Assembly: GCA_017617125.1 (NCBI GenBank)
Contig: JAFZWY010000035.1
Coordinates: forward strand, 1 to 64,000
DNA: 64,000 nucleotides
Origin: Bacteroidales bacterium
GTDB lineage: Bacteria; Bacteroidota; Bacteroidia; Bacteroidales; ML635J-15
Direction: 5' to 3'
The position numbers and the translations under genes were made by a program. Positions 43,773-52,995 of the stretch are shown piece by piece. Numbering within the stretch: the first letter of the stretch is position 1; each line of letters begins with the position of its first letter. The notes beneath the pieces were generated by a model. That model searched no databases, was not told the DNA's origin, and was given only the letters and a program-made list of their open reading frames with translations.

Positions 43773-44114
43773 ATGAAAGCGAAAGAAATAGCAGAATTGC
43801 TAAACGGCAGAATAGTTGGCTGCCAAGATAACAACGAAGAACTGACAAACGCATTTTCGTCGGACCTGATGAGCGATGTATTGCGTCTAGGTGGCAAATG
43901 TTCGCTACTAATCACAGGCTTGTGCAACATACAGACAATACGCACAGCCGAAATGGCCGAGATAAACACCATAATCCTCGCCCGTGGCAAGACCGCCGAC
44001 GAAGAAATGGTTGAACATGCGATTGACAACGACATTACAATAATCGAGACCGAGTATAGTATATTCAAAGTCAGTGGACTACTTTATACTCACGGCATTA
44101 ACCCCATGTATTAA
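43773..44114 (+). CDS. DRTGG-domain protein, first copy
   Basis: A 113-residue single DRTGG-type domain (FSSDLMSDVLRLGGKCSLLI, LARGKTADEEMVEHAIDNDI, TIIETEYSIFKVSGLLY). In other proteins this domain accompanies CBS pairs or phosphotransacetylase and is thought to bind ligands. Stand-alone copies cluster with [FeFe]-hydrogenase-like genes. It starts the module and ends 2 bases before the RsbW-like gene. A second copy at 46209 is clearly paralogous. Confidence 0.85.
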   Translation: MKAKEIAELLNGRIVGCQDNNEELTNAFSSDLMSDVLRLGGKCSLLITGLCNIQTIRTAEMAEINTIILARGKTADEEMVEHAIDNDITIIETEYSIFKVSGLLYTHGINPMY

Positions 44115-44116
44115 TT

Positions 44117-44533
44117 ATGCATTACACATTTGACATTGAAAAAGGCAATTTCACCAATGCCGGCAACGCATCGGGAAGCGTAAAGAAGACATTGAAGCAG
44201 CTCAACGTTGATCCGTCGAGCATCAAGCGCATTGTGGTCGCTCTTTACGAAGCCGAAATTAATGCAGTTGCACACGCATACGGTGGAAAGATCGACATCG
44301 ACATCGATGGCGACAAGATTGTGATGGTCGTCGCCGACCAAGGACCGGGCATCCCCAACATAGAACTTGCAATGACCGAAGGTTATTCCACCGCCTCGCA
44401 GAAAGTCAGAGAAATGGGCTTCGGTGCAGGAATGGGACTGCCGAACATGAAGAAGAATACCGACAAGCTTGATATCCAAACCGAATTAGGTGTCGGCACG
44501 ACTATCACAATGACGGTTTTCCTAAAGAATTAA
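44117..44533 (+). CDS. RsbW-like anti-sigma-factor / serine kinase ATPase
   Basis: A 138-residue GHKL ATPase without other domains: N-box VVALYEAEINAVAHAYGGKI, G1 VADQGPGIPNIELAMTEGY, G2 MGFGAGMGLPNMKKNTD, then VGTTITMTVFL. The pattern is that of RsbW/SpoIIAB-type kinases, which phosphorylate an anti-anti-sigma protein or bind a sigma factor. No anti-anti-sigma partner is adjacent. Part of the module shared with the hydrogenase-like protein. Confidence 0.88.
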   Translation: MHYTFDIEKGNFTNAGNASGSVKKTLKQLNVDPSSIKRIVVALYEAEINAVAHAYGGKIDIDIDGDKIVMVVADQGPGIPNIELAMTEGYSTASQKVREMGFGAGMGLPNMKKNTDKLDIQTELGVGTTITMTVFLKN

Positions 44534-44582
44534 GAATGGTTATTTGGAAATCACAAATTGTGATGTCCAAATCCAATATCAA

Positions 44583-44652
44583 ACAACTTGAAACCTAGAA
44601 ACAGCGAAGCGAGAAACACAGAAACCTAGAAACAAGAAACTTAGAGATTAGC
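44583..44652. repeat. GAAACCTAGAAAC repeat units
   Basis: About five degenerate units separate the RsbW-like gene from the hydrogenase-like gene, of the same type as at 31.66 and 36.54 kb, including AACAGCGAAGCGAGAAAC. Confidence 0.65.
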
Positions 44653-44654
44653 CC

Positions 44655-45992
44655 ATGAGTGAAACTGGATCATACTTCTACCACGCCTTGCGAGTTGACC
44701 GCAATGTCTGCACAGGATGCACACACTGCCTGAGGTCGTGTCCTACCGAAGCCATCCGAATCAGGAAAGGCAAGGCGGTGATTTACAGCAACAAATGCAT
44801 CGACTGCGGAGAATGCTTCAAGGTCTGCCCTAGCCATGCAATATACATCAAGCAGGACGACTTCGAACTGCTAGATGACTACAAGTACCGCATCGCACTG
44901 GTGCCAGCCACTTTCATCGGACAGTTTGCAAACGATGTGAAGACCTCGCAGATTTACGCCTGCCTCAAGAAAATCGGCTTCACCCACATATACGAAGTCG
45001 AACACGCAGTATCATTCCTCATTGAACTTTACAAGCAGTACATGGCCGAACACGATGAAATCGACACTTTCATATCGCCATACTGCCCTGCTATCGTGAG
45101 ACTTATACAGGTAAGATTTCCATCGCTTGTACACAACATCATACACCTTAACGCACCGTTGGACATTGCCTCGATAGTAATCCGCCAGCGACTTGTCGAA
45201 GCTGGAATCCCAAGCGAAGACATTGGTATTTTCTATGTAAGTCCTTGTGCTGCAAAGATTGCCGCTGTGAAAAGTCCTGCCGAAGGGAAAAAATCCTTCA
45301 TCACTGGCGTTATCAACATGGACTTCCTCTACAACAAGGTAAAACTGATGCTCAGCAACTCGAAATCAATAGCAGAGCCTATAAATCATAGTCTTACCGG
45401 AAAGGATGTCTTGTGGGGACTTACTACTGGCGAATCGCGCAATTTCAACAATTCGTGCTTTGCCGTTGACGGAATACGAAATGCCATTGAGTTTTTGGAA
45501 AAGGTTGAAGACGAAGACATTAGCGCAAACGGCCTAGTCGAAATGCGAGCCTGCGACCAAAGTTGCGTAGGCGGAGTTCTCTGCCCTACCAACCGATTTG
45601 TAGCCAAGCAGAAGTTGAAAGCCCGCGCCGAAATCATCGACAGCAAACCGAAAAAGGAAGATGCTGACCAGAAAGTAGCATTCAACAACAAGGAATTTGC
45701 AGAAAAGATTGCCGAAATGGTAAAAATTGACGAAATAAAGCCTCGTTCAATCTTGAAACTCAACGACAACCTTCAAATTGCCTTCCGTATGGTCGAAAAT
45801 ATGAAGAAAATAGAAGGAATGTTACCCGGAATCGACTGCTCGGCCTGTGGTGCACCAACCTGCAACGCTCTTGCCGAAGATGTAATCAGAAACGAAAGCA
45901 AAATTGAAAACTGCATTTTCGCCCACAAGAAGATGGAAGAATTCTACAAGGTGATGTTCGACATCTGGGGAGAAGATCTAAAGACGTTATAA
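44655..45992 (+). CDS. [FeFe]-hydrogenase-like Fe-S protein with C-terminal 4Fe-4S domain
   Basis: Residues 15-65 hold two [4Fe-4S] ferredoxin motifs (Cys19, 22, 25, 29 and 48, 51, 54, 58). The hydrogenase large-subunit-like domain (about 75-330) keeps the four cluster Cys: L1 SPYCPA (Cys144), L2 SPCAAK (Cys198, Lys201), and L3 EMRACDQSCVGG (Cys300, Cys304). The proton-transfer Cys of the classic TSCCP is Tyr143. A C-terminal Fe-S domain carries Cys395, 398, 403 and 420. Such group C/D-type proteins usually act as sensors rather than bulk hydrogenases, which fits the regulatory neighbours. No HydEFG maturases are in view. Confidence 0.88.
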   Translation: MSETGSYFYHALRVDRNVCTGCTHCLRSCPTEAIRIRKGKAVIYSNKCIDCGECFKVCPSHAIYIKQDDFELLDDYKYRIALVPATFIGQFANDVKTSQIYACLKKIGFTHIYEVEHAVSFLIELYKQYMAEHDEIDTFISPYCPAIVRLIQVRFPSLVHNIIHLNAPLDIASIVIRQRLVEAGIPSEDIGIFYVSPCAAKIAAVKSPAEGKKSFITGVINMDFLYNKVKLMLSNSKSIAEPINHSLTGKDVLWGLTTGESRNFNNSCFAVDGIRNAIEFLEKVEDEDISANGLVEMRACDQSCVGGVLCPTNRFVAKQKLKARAEIIDSKPKKEDADQKVAFNNKEFAEKIAEMVKIDEIKPRSILKLNDNLQIAFRMVENMKKIEGMLPGIDCSACGAPTCNALAEDVIRNESKIENCIFAHKKMEEFYKVMFDIWGEDLKTL

Positions 45993-45995
45993 AGT

Positions 45996-46150
45996 TAAAT
46001 GTTCAACGTTTAATGTTCAAGGTTCAATGATTTAACAATTTGATTGATTTGATTGTAGCGACATTGCGTGCTACGTCTTAGCGAAAAGATGGATTCAAAA
46101 ATTTAATGATAAAAAAAATTAAAGATTCAAAAATTCAAACTTTGTAGCAT
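45996..46150. repeat. Intergenic GTTCAACGTTTAATGTTCAA and related repeats
   Basis: AATGTTCAACGTTTAATGTT and related TTCAA units recur, followed by short palindromes (GTAGCGACATTGCGTGCTAC; TGTAGCATCGCAATGCTTTG). No gene is seen. It separates the hydrogenase-like gene from the second DRTGG gene. Confidence 0.6.
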
Positions 46151-46208
46151 CGCAATGCTTTGCGATGGTTCAAAAATAATAAAGGAAATAATTAAAAAAT
46201 ATAATAAT

Positions 46209-46538
46209 ATGTTACTAAAAGACATTATAGAAAAACTTAACCTCAAGGTTTACAACGAGGTAAATATGGATGCTGATGTAAAAAGCGCATACTCATCGGA
46301 CTTGCTTAGCGATGTAATGGGCAATGCAAAGAGCGGTCAAGTATGGATTACCATGCAAACACACAAGAATGTTGCTTCTATTGCAGCATTGAAGGATGTT
46401 CCCGCCGTTATCATCGTTCGCAACGGTGTTCCCGATGACGATATGCTCGAATTTGCCAAGGACAACGATGTTGCTGTTCTTTCAAGTTCGGAACCAACAT
46501 TCCCGCTCTGCGGAAAACTTTACGAACTTATAAAATAA
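46209..46538 (+). CDS. DRTGG-domain protein, second copy
   Basis: The ATG at 46209 gives 109 residues (MLLKDIIEKLNLKVYNEVNM) comprising the DRTGG-type fold: YSSDLLSDVMGNAKSGQVWI, PAVIIVRNGVPDDDMLEFAK, SSEPTFPLCGKLYELIK. It is paralogous to the first copy at 43773, and the two flank the hydrogenase-like gene. The PHP gene starts 18 bases downstream. Confidence 0.87.
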   Translation: MLLKDIIEKLNLKVYNEVNMDADVKSAYSSDLLSDVMGNAKSGQVWITMQTHKNVASIAALKDVPAVIIVRNGVPDDDMLEFAKDNDVAVLSSSEPTFPLCGKLYELIK

Positions 46539-46556
46539 GCCCAAACTGTCAGTTGC

Positions 46557-47285
46557 ATGAAATTCCGTGCCGACCTACATACGCACACCGTCTTGTCGCC
46601 CTGCGGTGACATTGAGATGAGTCCCTCGGCTATCATCATGAAAGCCAAGGAGAAAGGTCTTGATATAATCGGAATTACCGACCACAACAGCACGCTCAAC
46701 GCCGAGGTTACACGCAGAATCGGCGAGCAGAACGGAATCGCCGTGATGATGGGTGCCGAAGTCACAACCAAGGAAGAAATCCATTGCCTCGGTTTCATGC
46801 CAAACGCCGAAAAACTTGCCGAATTTCAGAAATTTCTCGATTCAAAGGTAATTTTCTACGAAAACGACCCAGACAAGTTCGGCTACCAATTTGTTGTTGA
46901 CGAGGAAGAGAATGTGCTTGACGAAGTCCCTCACCTATTAATAAATGCACTCGACCTGCCAATGCTCGACTTACAGAAAAAGGTTTACGAGATGGGCGGA
47001 ATTTTCATACCTGCCCATGTTGACCGTAGCACATTCAGCATTAGTTCTCAACTCGTATTTGTCCCAGACAAACTTAAGTTTCAAGCACTTGAACTAAGTT
47101 ATCACGCCATGCGAAACAAATTCTTCGACAACTTTCCTTGGTTCAGCGACTACAACTACATACAGAGTTCCGATGCCCACTACATTGACGACATCGGCAA
47201 AATTTCGAGCGTTCTGGAGATGGATAGTTTCAGTTTCGACAACCTTAAAAATTCACTTCACACAGGAGAACAGATAATTTTATGA
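46557..47285 (+). CDS. PHP domain phosphoesterase
   Basis: The 242 residues have the four PHP metal motifs: DLHTHTVLSPCGD (about 6-18), GITDHNS (about 40-46), IPAHVDRS (about 155-162) and SSDAHY (about 204-209). The fold hydrolyses phosphoesters, for example histidinol phosphate or nucleotide monophosphates; this subtype is found next to hydrogenase-like and DRTGG genes. Its stop overlaps the next start (ATGA). Confidence 0.9.
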   Translation: MKFRADLHTHTVLSPCGDIEMSPSAIIMKAKEKGLDIIGITDHNSTLNAEVTRRIGEQNGIAVMMGAEVTTKEEIHCLGFMPNAEKLAEFQKFLDSKVIFYENDPDKFGYQFVVDEEENVLDEVPHLLINALDLPMLDLQKKVYEMGGIFIPAHVDRSTFSISSQLVFVPDKLKFQALELSYHAMRNKFFDNFPWFSDYNYIQSSDAHYIDDIGKISSVLEMDSFSFDNLKNSLHTGEQIIL

Positions 47286-47827
47286 AAACACTTGATTTAC
47301 ACATAATTGACATAGTTCACAATTCAATCCGCGCAAAGGCGACGGAGATAATAATCGAAATGGTTGACAGTGAAAAACAGGACTTGCTGTCGCTCAAGAT
47401 TGTCGATAACGGCTGTGGTATGCCCAAGGAAATGATGGATGCCATAAACGAGACCTTCTACTCCTCGCGTCCCGAGCGCAAGATTGGCATGGGCATCGCC
47501 CTGCTGAAATTTCACTCCGAACTATGCAACGGCAAGTTCCATTTGACATCCGAAGTTGGCAAAGGTACAGAGATTTACGCCGACTACCAGCGTTCCCACA
47601 TCGACCTGCAACCCAAAGGCGACCTTGCAGGATGCTTCAGCAACTTCATCTGCCAGTATCAGGACATCAACTTCATCATCCGCTACACCACTGATGATGA
47701 CTATTTCGAACTCAGCACCGCCGATGTCAAGGAAGTCTTTGAAGGCATGAACCTCAACGATGTCAACATCATCAACAACCTGAAGGAACTAATTGCGGAG
47801 AATATAAATCCGAGCGAGAAGAAATAG
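47282..47827 (+). CDS. GHKL ATPase (HATPase_c) protein without histidine phosphorylation domain
   Basis: The 181 residues show N-box LHIIDIVHNSIRAKATEI, G1 DNGCGMPKEMMDAINETFYS, G2 KIGMGIALLKFHSELCNG and strand GKGTEIYADYQ, followed by about 80 residues of C-terminal sequence. There is no HisKA or sensor domain, so it acts as a kinase-like module for another protein. Overlap with the PHP gene (ATGA) implies coupling. Confidence 0.87.
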   Translation: MKTLDLHIIDIVHNSIRAKATEIIIEMVDSEKQDLLSLKIVDNGCGMPKEMMDAINETFYSSRPERKIGMGIALLKFHSELCNGKFHLTSEVGKGTEIYADYQRSHIDLQPKGDLAGCFSNFICQYQDINFIIRYTTDDDYFELSTADVKEVFEGMNLNDVNIINNLKELIAENINPSEKK

Positions 47828-47912
47828 AGTAAATTCTCAATGAAACAAAAAAATCAGCAGCCGACCATCGCCGACTGCCGTAAATCGCAAATCTTGTATT
47901 TTGCCCCCCTAC

Positions 47913-47975
47913 GGAAACCTTGCCCTGTGGCGCCCTTGTGTGCGCTACCGCGCAGGCGCCCCACGGCAATGTTCC
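47913..47975. other. GC-rich imperfect hairpin between convergent genes
   Basis: TTGCCCTGTGGCGCC (47920-47934) pairs with GGCGCCCCACGGCAA (47955-47969) with two mismatches, extended by GGAAAC/GTTCC. Its base composition is unlike the surroundings. It may terminate both strands or be a mobile palindrome. No gene is seen in 47828-48008. Confidence 0.55.
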
Positions 47976-48008
47976 CGCTCCTATGCGCGTGCTGGGGGGG
48001 AGAACAGA

Positions 48009-49515
48009 TTAGTTCTGGGACTGGCAAACAGCGCGAACGGATTGCCCGAGGTAACGGCCGTCGTAGCTCACGTAGCAACTGCCAGAATTGAAGTAGAGGT
48101 ACCACGCGCGGTAGGTACTGAGAGAGGAGAAGAGCGAACTCGACCAGTAGTAGCCGTAACCGGCACCGTAGAGACTACTACCGTAGCGGCGAGCAGCGGG
48201 CAGAAAGATAGAGTTGCCGTTTGGTCCGATAAACAGGCGTCCGTTTACGCCGTTCTGGGTTGTCCAAGTTACGGTGCAGTTGTTTTTCAACTCATTCATT
48301 TCAGCGTAGGTCGGCATTCTCCAGCCAGAACCCCAGTTGGCGGTGGCTGCATCTCTATTGGAGGGAAGTGTGGTCGGATTGTCGGAATAGGTATAGTTGT
48401 CTTCTGTATAAGTTGACTTCGGGCTGGTTTCGCCCCAAGCGTAGTAGTTGCCGTATGCTGTAGGTGTGCTTGCGCCTACATTGCAGGTTGCCCAGCGTGT
48501 TCCTGATGGCAAACCGAGGTCAACATAGCCGTAGCCGTTGGTATAGCCTGTTGGGTCGCTGTAATCATACGCCGGTGTTGTAAACGTCATCACATCGCCA
48601 TATACAGTTCCTGCTACATTGGTTGCGTATGCCTTATAATAATAAGTAGTTTCCAGTGAAAGTCCAGTAATAGCCTTTGTAAAACTGCCAGTTCCGCTTC
48701 CGCTCTGCACATTCTGAGACAAATTGCTTGCACTCGTTCCATATACAAATCCGCGAGCAGTAACTGTTGCACCGCCGTCAGAAGTTACATTTCCTACCAG
48801 AGTAGCCGAAGAACCTGTAATATTCGTTGCTTCACTTGTCTGCACAATTGGAGCGCCAATGCCTGTAGTAAACCACAGAATTTCTCCTTCTGCCGTTCCA
48901 AATGCATTCTTTGCAAATGCTTTGTAGTAATATGTTGTATTACCACTCAAACCAGAAACAGACACTGAGAAAATGCTGTCGGGTGTGCCTGCAAATTGGG
49001 CAGTTGCCTTGTTGCTCATATTATCCGAAGTGCTGTAGTAGAATCCGCATGAGGTTATTTCGGAGCCACCGTTGCTTGGTATGGCTGCATTGAGGGTTGC
49101 GCCGTTTCCTGTAACATCGGATGCAGGACGGGTCTCAACCGACGGCCCCGCCGCTTGCGAGGTAAATGTCAAGGTTTCGCCTTCTATTAGGCCTTCACTA
49201 CAGCGGATATAGGCTTTGTAATAGTAAGTCGTGTTAGACAAAAGTCCTGTAACTTTAGCAAAAAAAACGCGCATCGCTTTTAGCTTCTATGTCTTTAGGA
49301 CTGCTCATTTCTGCCGAGACATCGTAGAAGAATCCGCACTTGTAATCTTCGCCATCACTCATGTTTCTAACTTCGCCATGCAGTGTAGCATAGTCGCCCT
49401 TAATTCCGGTAGCATCCTTTGTAACTACATTAGGCACTATTGGGTCTTCCTTGCAACTCGATAATAACGCCACCATCATAATCATTGTGGCAAAAATGTA
49501 AATTTTTGATTTCAT
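48009..49515 (-). pseudogene. Fibronectin-type and Fib_succ surface lipoprotein, frameshifted
   Basis: The N-terminal part (49515 to about 49255) has a lipoprotein signal (LLSSC) and a first Fn3-like module ending SDARFF. The remainder (49274 to 48009) continues with VTGLLSNTTYYYKAYIRCSE and two more such repeats (about 55 residues apart, each ending YYYKAYA or YYYKAFA), then a Fib_succ domain (VDLGLPSGTRWATCNVGAS, GGETSP-like segment, WRMPTYAEMNELKNNC). The join requires one base less in a run of eight A at 49260-49267. It is a phase-variation switch, a sequencing error or a true pseudogene. The complete product would be about 500 residues, probably surface exposed. Confidence 0.8.
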
Positions 49516-49532
49516 TTTAGATATTTTTTAAT

Positions 49533-49686
49533 TGCCGCAAGCCCACAACGGCAGTTTTCAACATACACAAATAAAAAAGTGGGCTTCGTTTAACTCTTAT
49601 CTGCGCAAGAGGCTCCGCAATGCCCAATAGTCAAATAAGAAAAGCCCACGGAAAACCGTGAACATTTTCACTTTTTCTTGACTATT
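49533..49686 (-). promoter_or_regulatory. Leader with alternative inverted repeats
   Basis: Three segments of AAGCCCAC/GTGGGCTT (49539-49546, 49579-49586, 49642-49649) allow either of two exclusive stems. Further stems are TGCCG/CGGCA (49533-49553), CACGG-TTTT-CCGTG (about 49648-49661), and AATAGTCAA with TTGACTATT (49626-49634 and 49678-49686). On the minus strand this precedes the frameshifted surface protein. It resembles a riboswitch- or attenuator-like leader or an invertible element, and was not matched to a known class. Confidence 0.5.
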
Positions 49687-49900
49687 TTAGAATTTTGCGG
49701 ATTCCTTGCACAAGAACAAAAGCAAAAACGCTTTTTTATTTTAATAATCTGTTAATTACAAATTTTGTATATCTGTTTCGTATTTCAAATTTTAGTTAAA
49801 ACTCCGTTTGTTATCACTGCTACAAAAGTAAGAAAATTTCAAATTAAGGGATAACAATATCAAAAATTTTCAAAAAAATTGACATTGCAAATCGTAACGG

Positions 49901-50042
49901 GTGCTGAAACAAAACAGATGCTGAAACAAGTTCAGCATGACTGTGAAGAGAGAAATCGTAAATCGTAATTCATTTGCATCTTGTCAGCAACCTTCTGCTC
50001 AACGCAGTCAAAATCGTAAATCGTAAATCCAAAATTGTAAAT
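49901..50042. repeat. REP-like palindromes and AATCGTAAATCG repeats
   Basis: GGTGCTGAAACAAAACAGAT and TGCTGAAACAAGTTCAGCAT are followed by AAATCGTAAATCGTAATTC and CAAAATCGTAAATCGTAAAT. With 49687-49900, an AT-rich stretch with no recognised feature, this covers the gap up to the WG-repeat gene. Confidence 0.7.
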
Positions 50043-50045
50043 CCC

Positions 50046-50861
50046 CTAGATTTTTCCTTCCGCGTACCCCAATTTCACATCCAACTCGTAGTTGTACGAC
50101 GAGCGATGGCTGTAGCGACCTTTGGAATACACCAACTTGTCCTCGTATTTCTCAAAATCCTCGTCGGGAACAAGTTTTCCGTCAATAGAAACACAACCGT
50201 CGCGGCCATCGAGCACAGCGCCCAATGCCTCATCAGCTTCCATTATTTCCGAGAATAATATTTCATCGTACGAAGGCTTTACATACTGACCGTCCATAGT
50301 AAGTACGCCTACCTTGTCGCCACTGCGAAGTTCGAACATACAGTCGTCGTACCACGAACGACCGTCATCCTCGTTGGTTATGAAAATGGGACGGAAAACA
50401 ACGTCGTCCATCGAGCACGGCACAAGCAATCTGCCCTTTTTGTCGGCGACACCATTCCTACCCGACTTCGAAACAACAAAAAACTTGTCGAAACAGTCAA
50501 TTTCATCGTAATCGAAACCTAGTACTACCGTACCGTAGCCATCTGGCATAACAAGCCCCCATTTTCCTTCCGACATGGCAGATACTGGGAAGTTTCGGTC
50601 GTTGACCTTTCCTCGGCAACAGCCTAAACGCTCATACTTTGCAGGAACAAGCACCTCATCCTTTATGTTCATCAACTTCTCGCAGCCATTTTCCTCAACC
50701 ACATAATCCATCCAGTCGTAGTTGTCGCAAATATCATAAAAAGCAATCCGAGAAGCTTCAACATCTTCATCCGGCAATTTATTGGCTACTGCAGACCTGT
50801 ATTCCTTATACAACTTCTGCATCTTCAAAAGCTGTTCCTTATGGGCGTGCTGTTTTTCCAT
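50046..50861 (-). CDS. WG-repeat protein
   Basis: The 271 residues begin with a charged helical region (about 1-45), then carry WG-type beta repeats: EGKWGLVMPDGYGTVVLGFD, GRNGVADKKGRLLVP and GDKVGVLTMDGQYVKPSYDE. Each has the (K/R)xG(V/L)xxxxG pattern. No signal peptide is visible, so the protein may be cytoplasmic. The role of WG repeats is unknown, perhaps protein or ligand binding. Single minus-strand gene. Confidence 0.75.
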   Translation of the reverse strand: MEKQHAHKEQLLKMQKLYKEYRSAVANKLPDEDVEASRIAFYDICDNYDWMDYVVEENGCEKLMNIKDEVLVPAKYERLGCCRGKVNDRNFPVSAMSEGKWGLVMPDGYGTVVLGFDYDEIDCFDKFFVVSKSGRNGVADKKGRLLVPCSMDDVVFRPIFITNEDDGRSWYDDCMFELRSGDKVGVLTMDGQYVKPSYDEILFSEIMEADEALGAVLDGRDGCVSIDGKLVPDEDFEKYEDKLVYSKGRYSHRSSYNYELDVKLGYAEGKI

Positions 50862-50961
50862 GATACAAACAAAATTTTCCGCGAAGGTATATAATATACC
50901 ATCAGCAGGAACAAGAAAGAAAAGTATTTATTAAAGCGTGAAAGTTAACAAAAACAAGCGG

Positions 50962-52752
50962 CTAATCAAGCTTCAGCACAGCAAGGAATGCCGACTGCGG
51001 AACTTCGACCGAACCAATCTGACGCATACGCTTCTTACCTTCCTTCTGCTTTTCTAGAAGCTTGCGCTTACGGGTGATATCACCGCCATAACATTTTGCC
51101 GTAACATCCTTACGTACAGCCTTTACAGTTTCGCGAGCAATGATCTTTCCGCCTATTGCAGCCTGAATTGCGACGTCGAACTGATGTCGAGGAATGAGTT
51201 CCTTCAGTTTTTCGCACATACGACGGCCAAAAGTCTGGGCATTGCTTACATGCGTTAACGTCGACAAGGCATCCACCATTTCGCCGTTCAACAAAATATC
51301 GAGACGTACGAGTTTCGACAACTTGTATTCCGACTGGTGATAGTCGAACGAAGCATAACCCTTCGAGATGCTCTTCAGCTTGTCGTAGAAGTCGAAGACT
51401 ATTTCGCCCAGCGGCAAGTCGAAATGCAATTCTACGCGGTCGGCACTCAAATAAACCTGATTTAGGAAAGTACCACGCTTGTCGATACACAATTTGATTA
51501 TAGGACCTACGTAATCGGCCTTTGTGATGATCGTTCCGCGGATAAACGGCTCCTCAACGTGATCGAGATAGTTTGGTCCAGGCATTCCCGACGGATTGTG
51601 AACCTCAACCTTCTCGCCCTTGGTTGTGTATGCAAGATACTGAACGTTTGGAACTGTGGTTATTACATCCATCTTGAACTCGCGGTCGAGACGTTCCTGA
51701 ACAATCTCCATGTGAAGCAGTCCAAGGAATCCGCAGCGGAAACCGAATCCCAATGCTGCCGACGATTCAAGGTCGTATGTAAGCGAAGCATCGTTGAGCT
51801 GCAACTTTTCTATCGAAGCACGAAGTTCTTCATAATCGTCGGCATCCACAGGATAGATACCAGCATAAAGCATAGGCTTTACCTCGGAGAAACCAGCGAT
51901 TGCCTCGGCGCAAGGACGATCGACCTGAGTGATAGTATCACCGACCTTCACTTCCACAGCCGTCTTGATTCCGGAAATTATGTAGCCCACATCGCCTGCC
52001 GACAAAGTCTTGCGCGGCGAGTAGTCCATCTTGAGCACACCGATTTCCTCGGCATTGTACTCGCGACCAGTATTGACGAACTTCACAAGGTCCTTTGTAT
52101 TAACCGTGCCGTTGAAAATACGGAAATACACAACTATTCCACGGAAAGGGTTGAACACCGAGTCGAAAATAAGAGCCTCGAATGGAGCTTCGGGGTCGCC
52201 CTTAGGTGCAGGTATCTTGCTTACGATTGCCTCTAGTACATCCTCAACGCCTTCGCCGGTCTTGCCGCTGGCACGAAGAATATCCTCGCGATCGCAACCT
52301 ATAAGGTCGATTATCTGGTCTTCGACAAGTTCGGGCATAGCAGCATCGAGGTCAATCTTGTTAAGCACCGGAATAATCTCCAAGTCGTGCTCTATTGCCT
52401 GATACAGTACCGATATGGTCTGGGCCTGAACTCCCTGTGTAGCATCAACTACCAGCAGTGCGCCCTCGCAAGCAGCGATGGAACGGCTGACCTCGTACGA
52501 AAAGTCCACATGCCCAGGAGTATCAATAAGGTTAAGAATGTATTTCTGTCCATCCTTTGCCTCGTATTCCATCTGTATGGCGTGGCTTTTTATGGTAATG
52601 CCTCGTTCGCGTTCCAGATCCATGTCGTCGAGAACCTGATTCTGGAAATTTCGTTCCGAAACTGTACCTGTATATTGTAGGAGACGGTCGGCCAAAGTGC
52701 TCTTTCCGTGGTCGATATGTGCTATGATGCAAAAGTTGCGTATATTCTTCAT
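50962..52752 (-). CDS. lepA: Elongation factor 4 (back-translocase LepA)
   Basis: A ribosome-associated GTPase that remodels stalled translation complexes. The 596 residues comprise the G domain with G1 [10 protein letters not shown]2 [10 protein letters not shown]3 [11 protein letters not shown] and G4 LNKIDL, then EF-G-like domains II, III and V, and the LepA-specific C-terminal domain ([40 protein letters not shown]). The length is typical. Monocistronic on minus. Confidence 0.97.
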   Translation of the reverse strand: MKNIRNFCIIAHIDHGKSTLADRLLQYTGTVSERNFQNQVLDDMDLERERGITIKSHAIQMEYEAKDGQKYILNLIDTPGHVDFSYEVSRSIAACEGALLVVDATQGVQAQTISVLYQAIEHDLEIIPVLNKIDLDAAMPELVEDQIIDLIGCDREDILRASGKTGEGVEDVLEAIVSKIPAPKGDPEAPFEALIFDSVFNPFRGIVVYFRIFNGTVNTKDLVKFVNTGREYNAEEIGVLKMDYSPRKTLSAGDVGYIISGIKTAVEVKVGDTITQVDRPCAEAIAGFSEVKPMLYAGIYPVDADDYEELRASIEKLQLNDASLTYDLESSAALGFGFRCGFLGLLHMEIVQERLDREFKMDVITTVPNVQYLAYTTKGEKVEVHNPSGMPGPNYLDHVEEPFIRGTIITKADYVGPIIKLCIDKRGTFLNQVYLSADRVELHFDLPLGEIVFDFYDKLKSISKGYASFDYHQSEYKLSKLVRLDILLNGEMVDALSTLTHVSNAQTFGRRMCEKLKELIPRHQFDVAIQAAIGGKIIARETVKAVRKDVTAKCYGGDITRKRKLLEKQKEGKKRMRQIGSVEVPQSAFLAVLKLD

Positions 52753-52995
52753 CTACTGATGTAATTTTCGAAAATCAAAGTGCAAAAATACACAAAAGTA
52801 GCGACATCCGAAAGTCAACACAAAACAAAATAGGCAAAACTATTTTGTAAAAACAGAAATTTATTATTTATCAACCTAATAGTCAATAAATTGCAAATTA
52901 CAAACATTTTAATGGATATTAATCAAAAAAAATATGTGGCATTAAAAAATAAATTATTATCTTTATCTCCGAATTTGGATAAATATTTTTCGATT

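Noticed and set aside
47840..48463. ORFs of up to 171 residues in and after the GC-rich gap
   Set aside because: They run antisense to the Fib_succ domain and have no recognisable domain.
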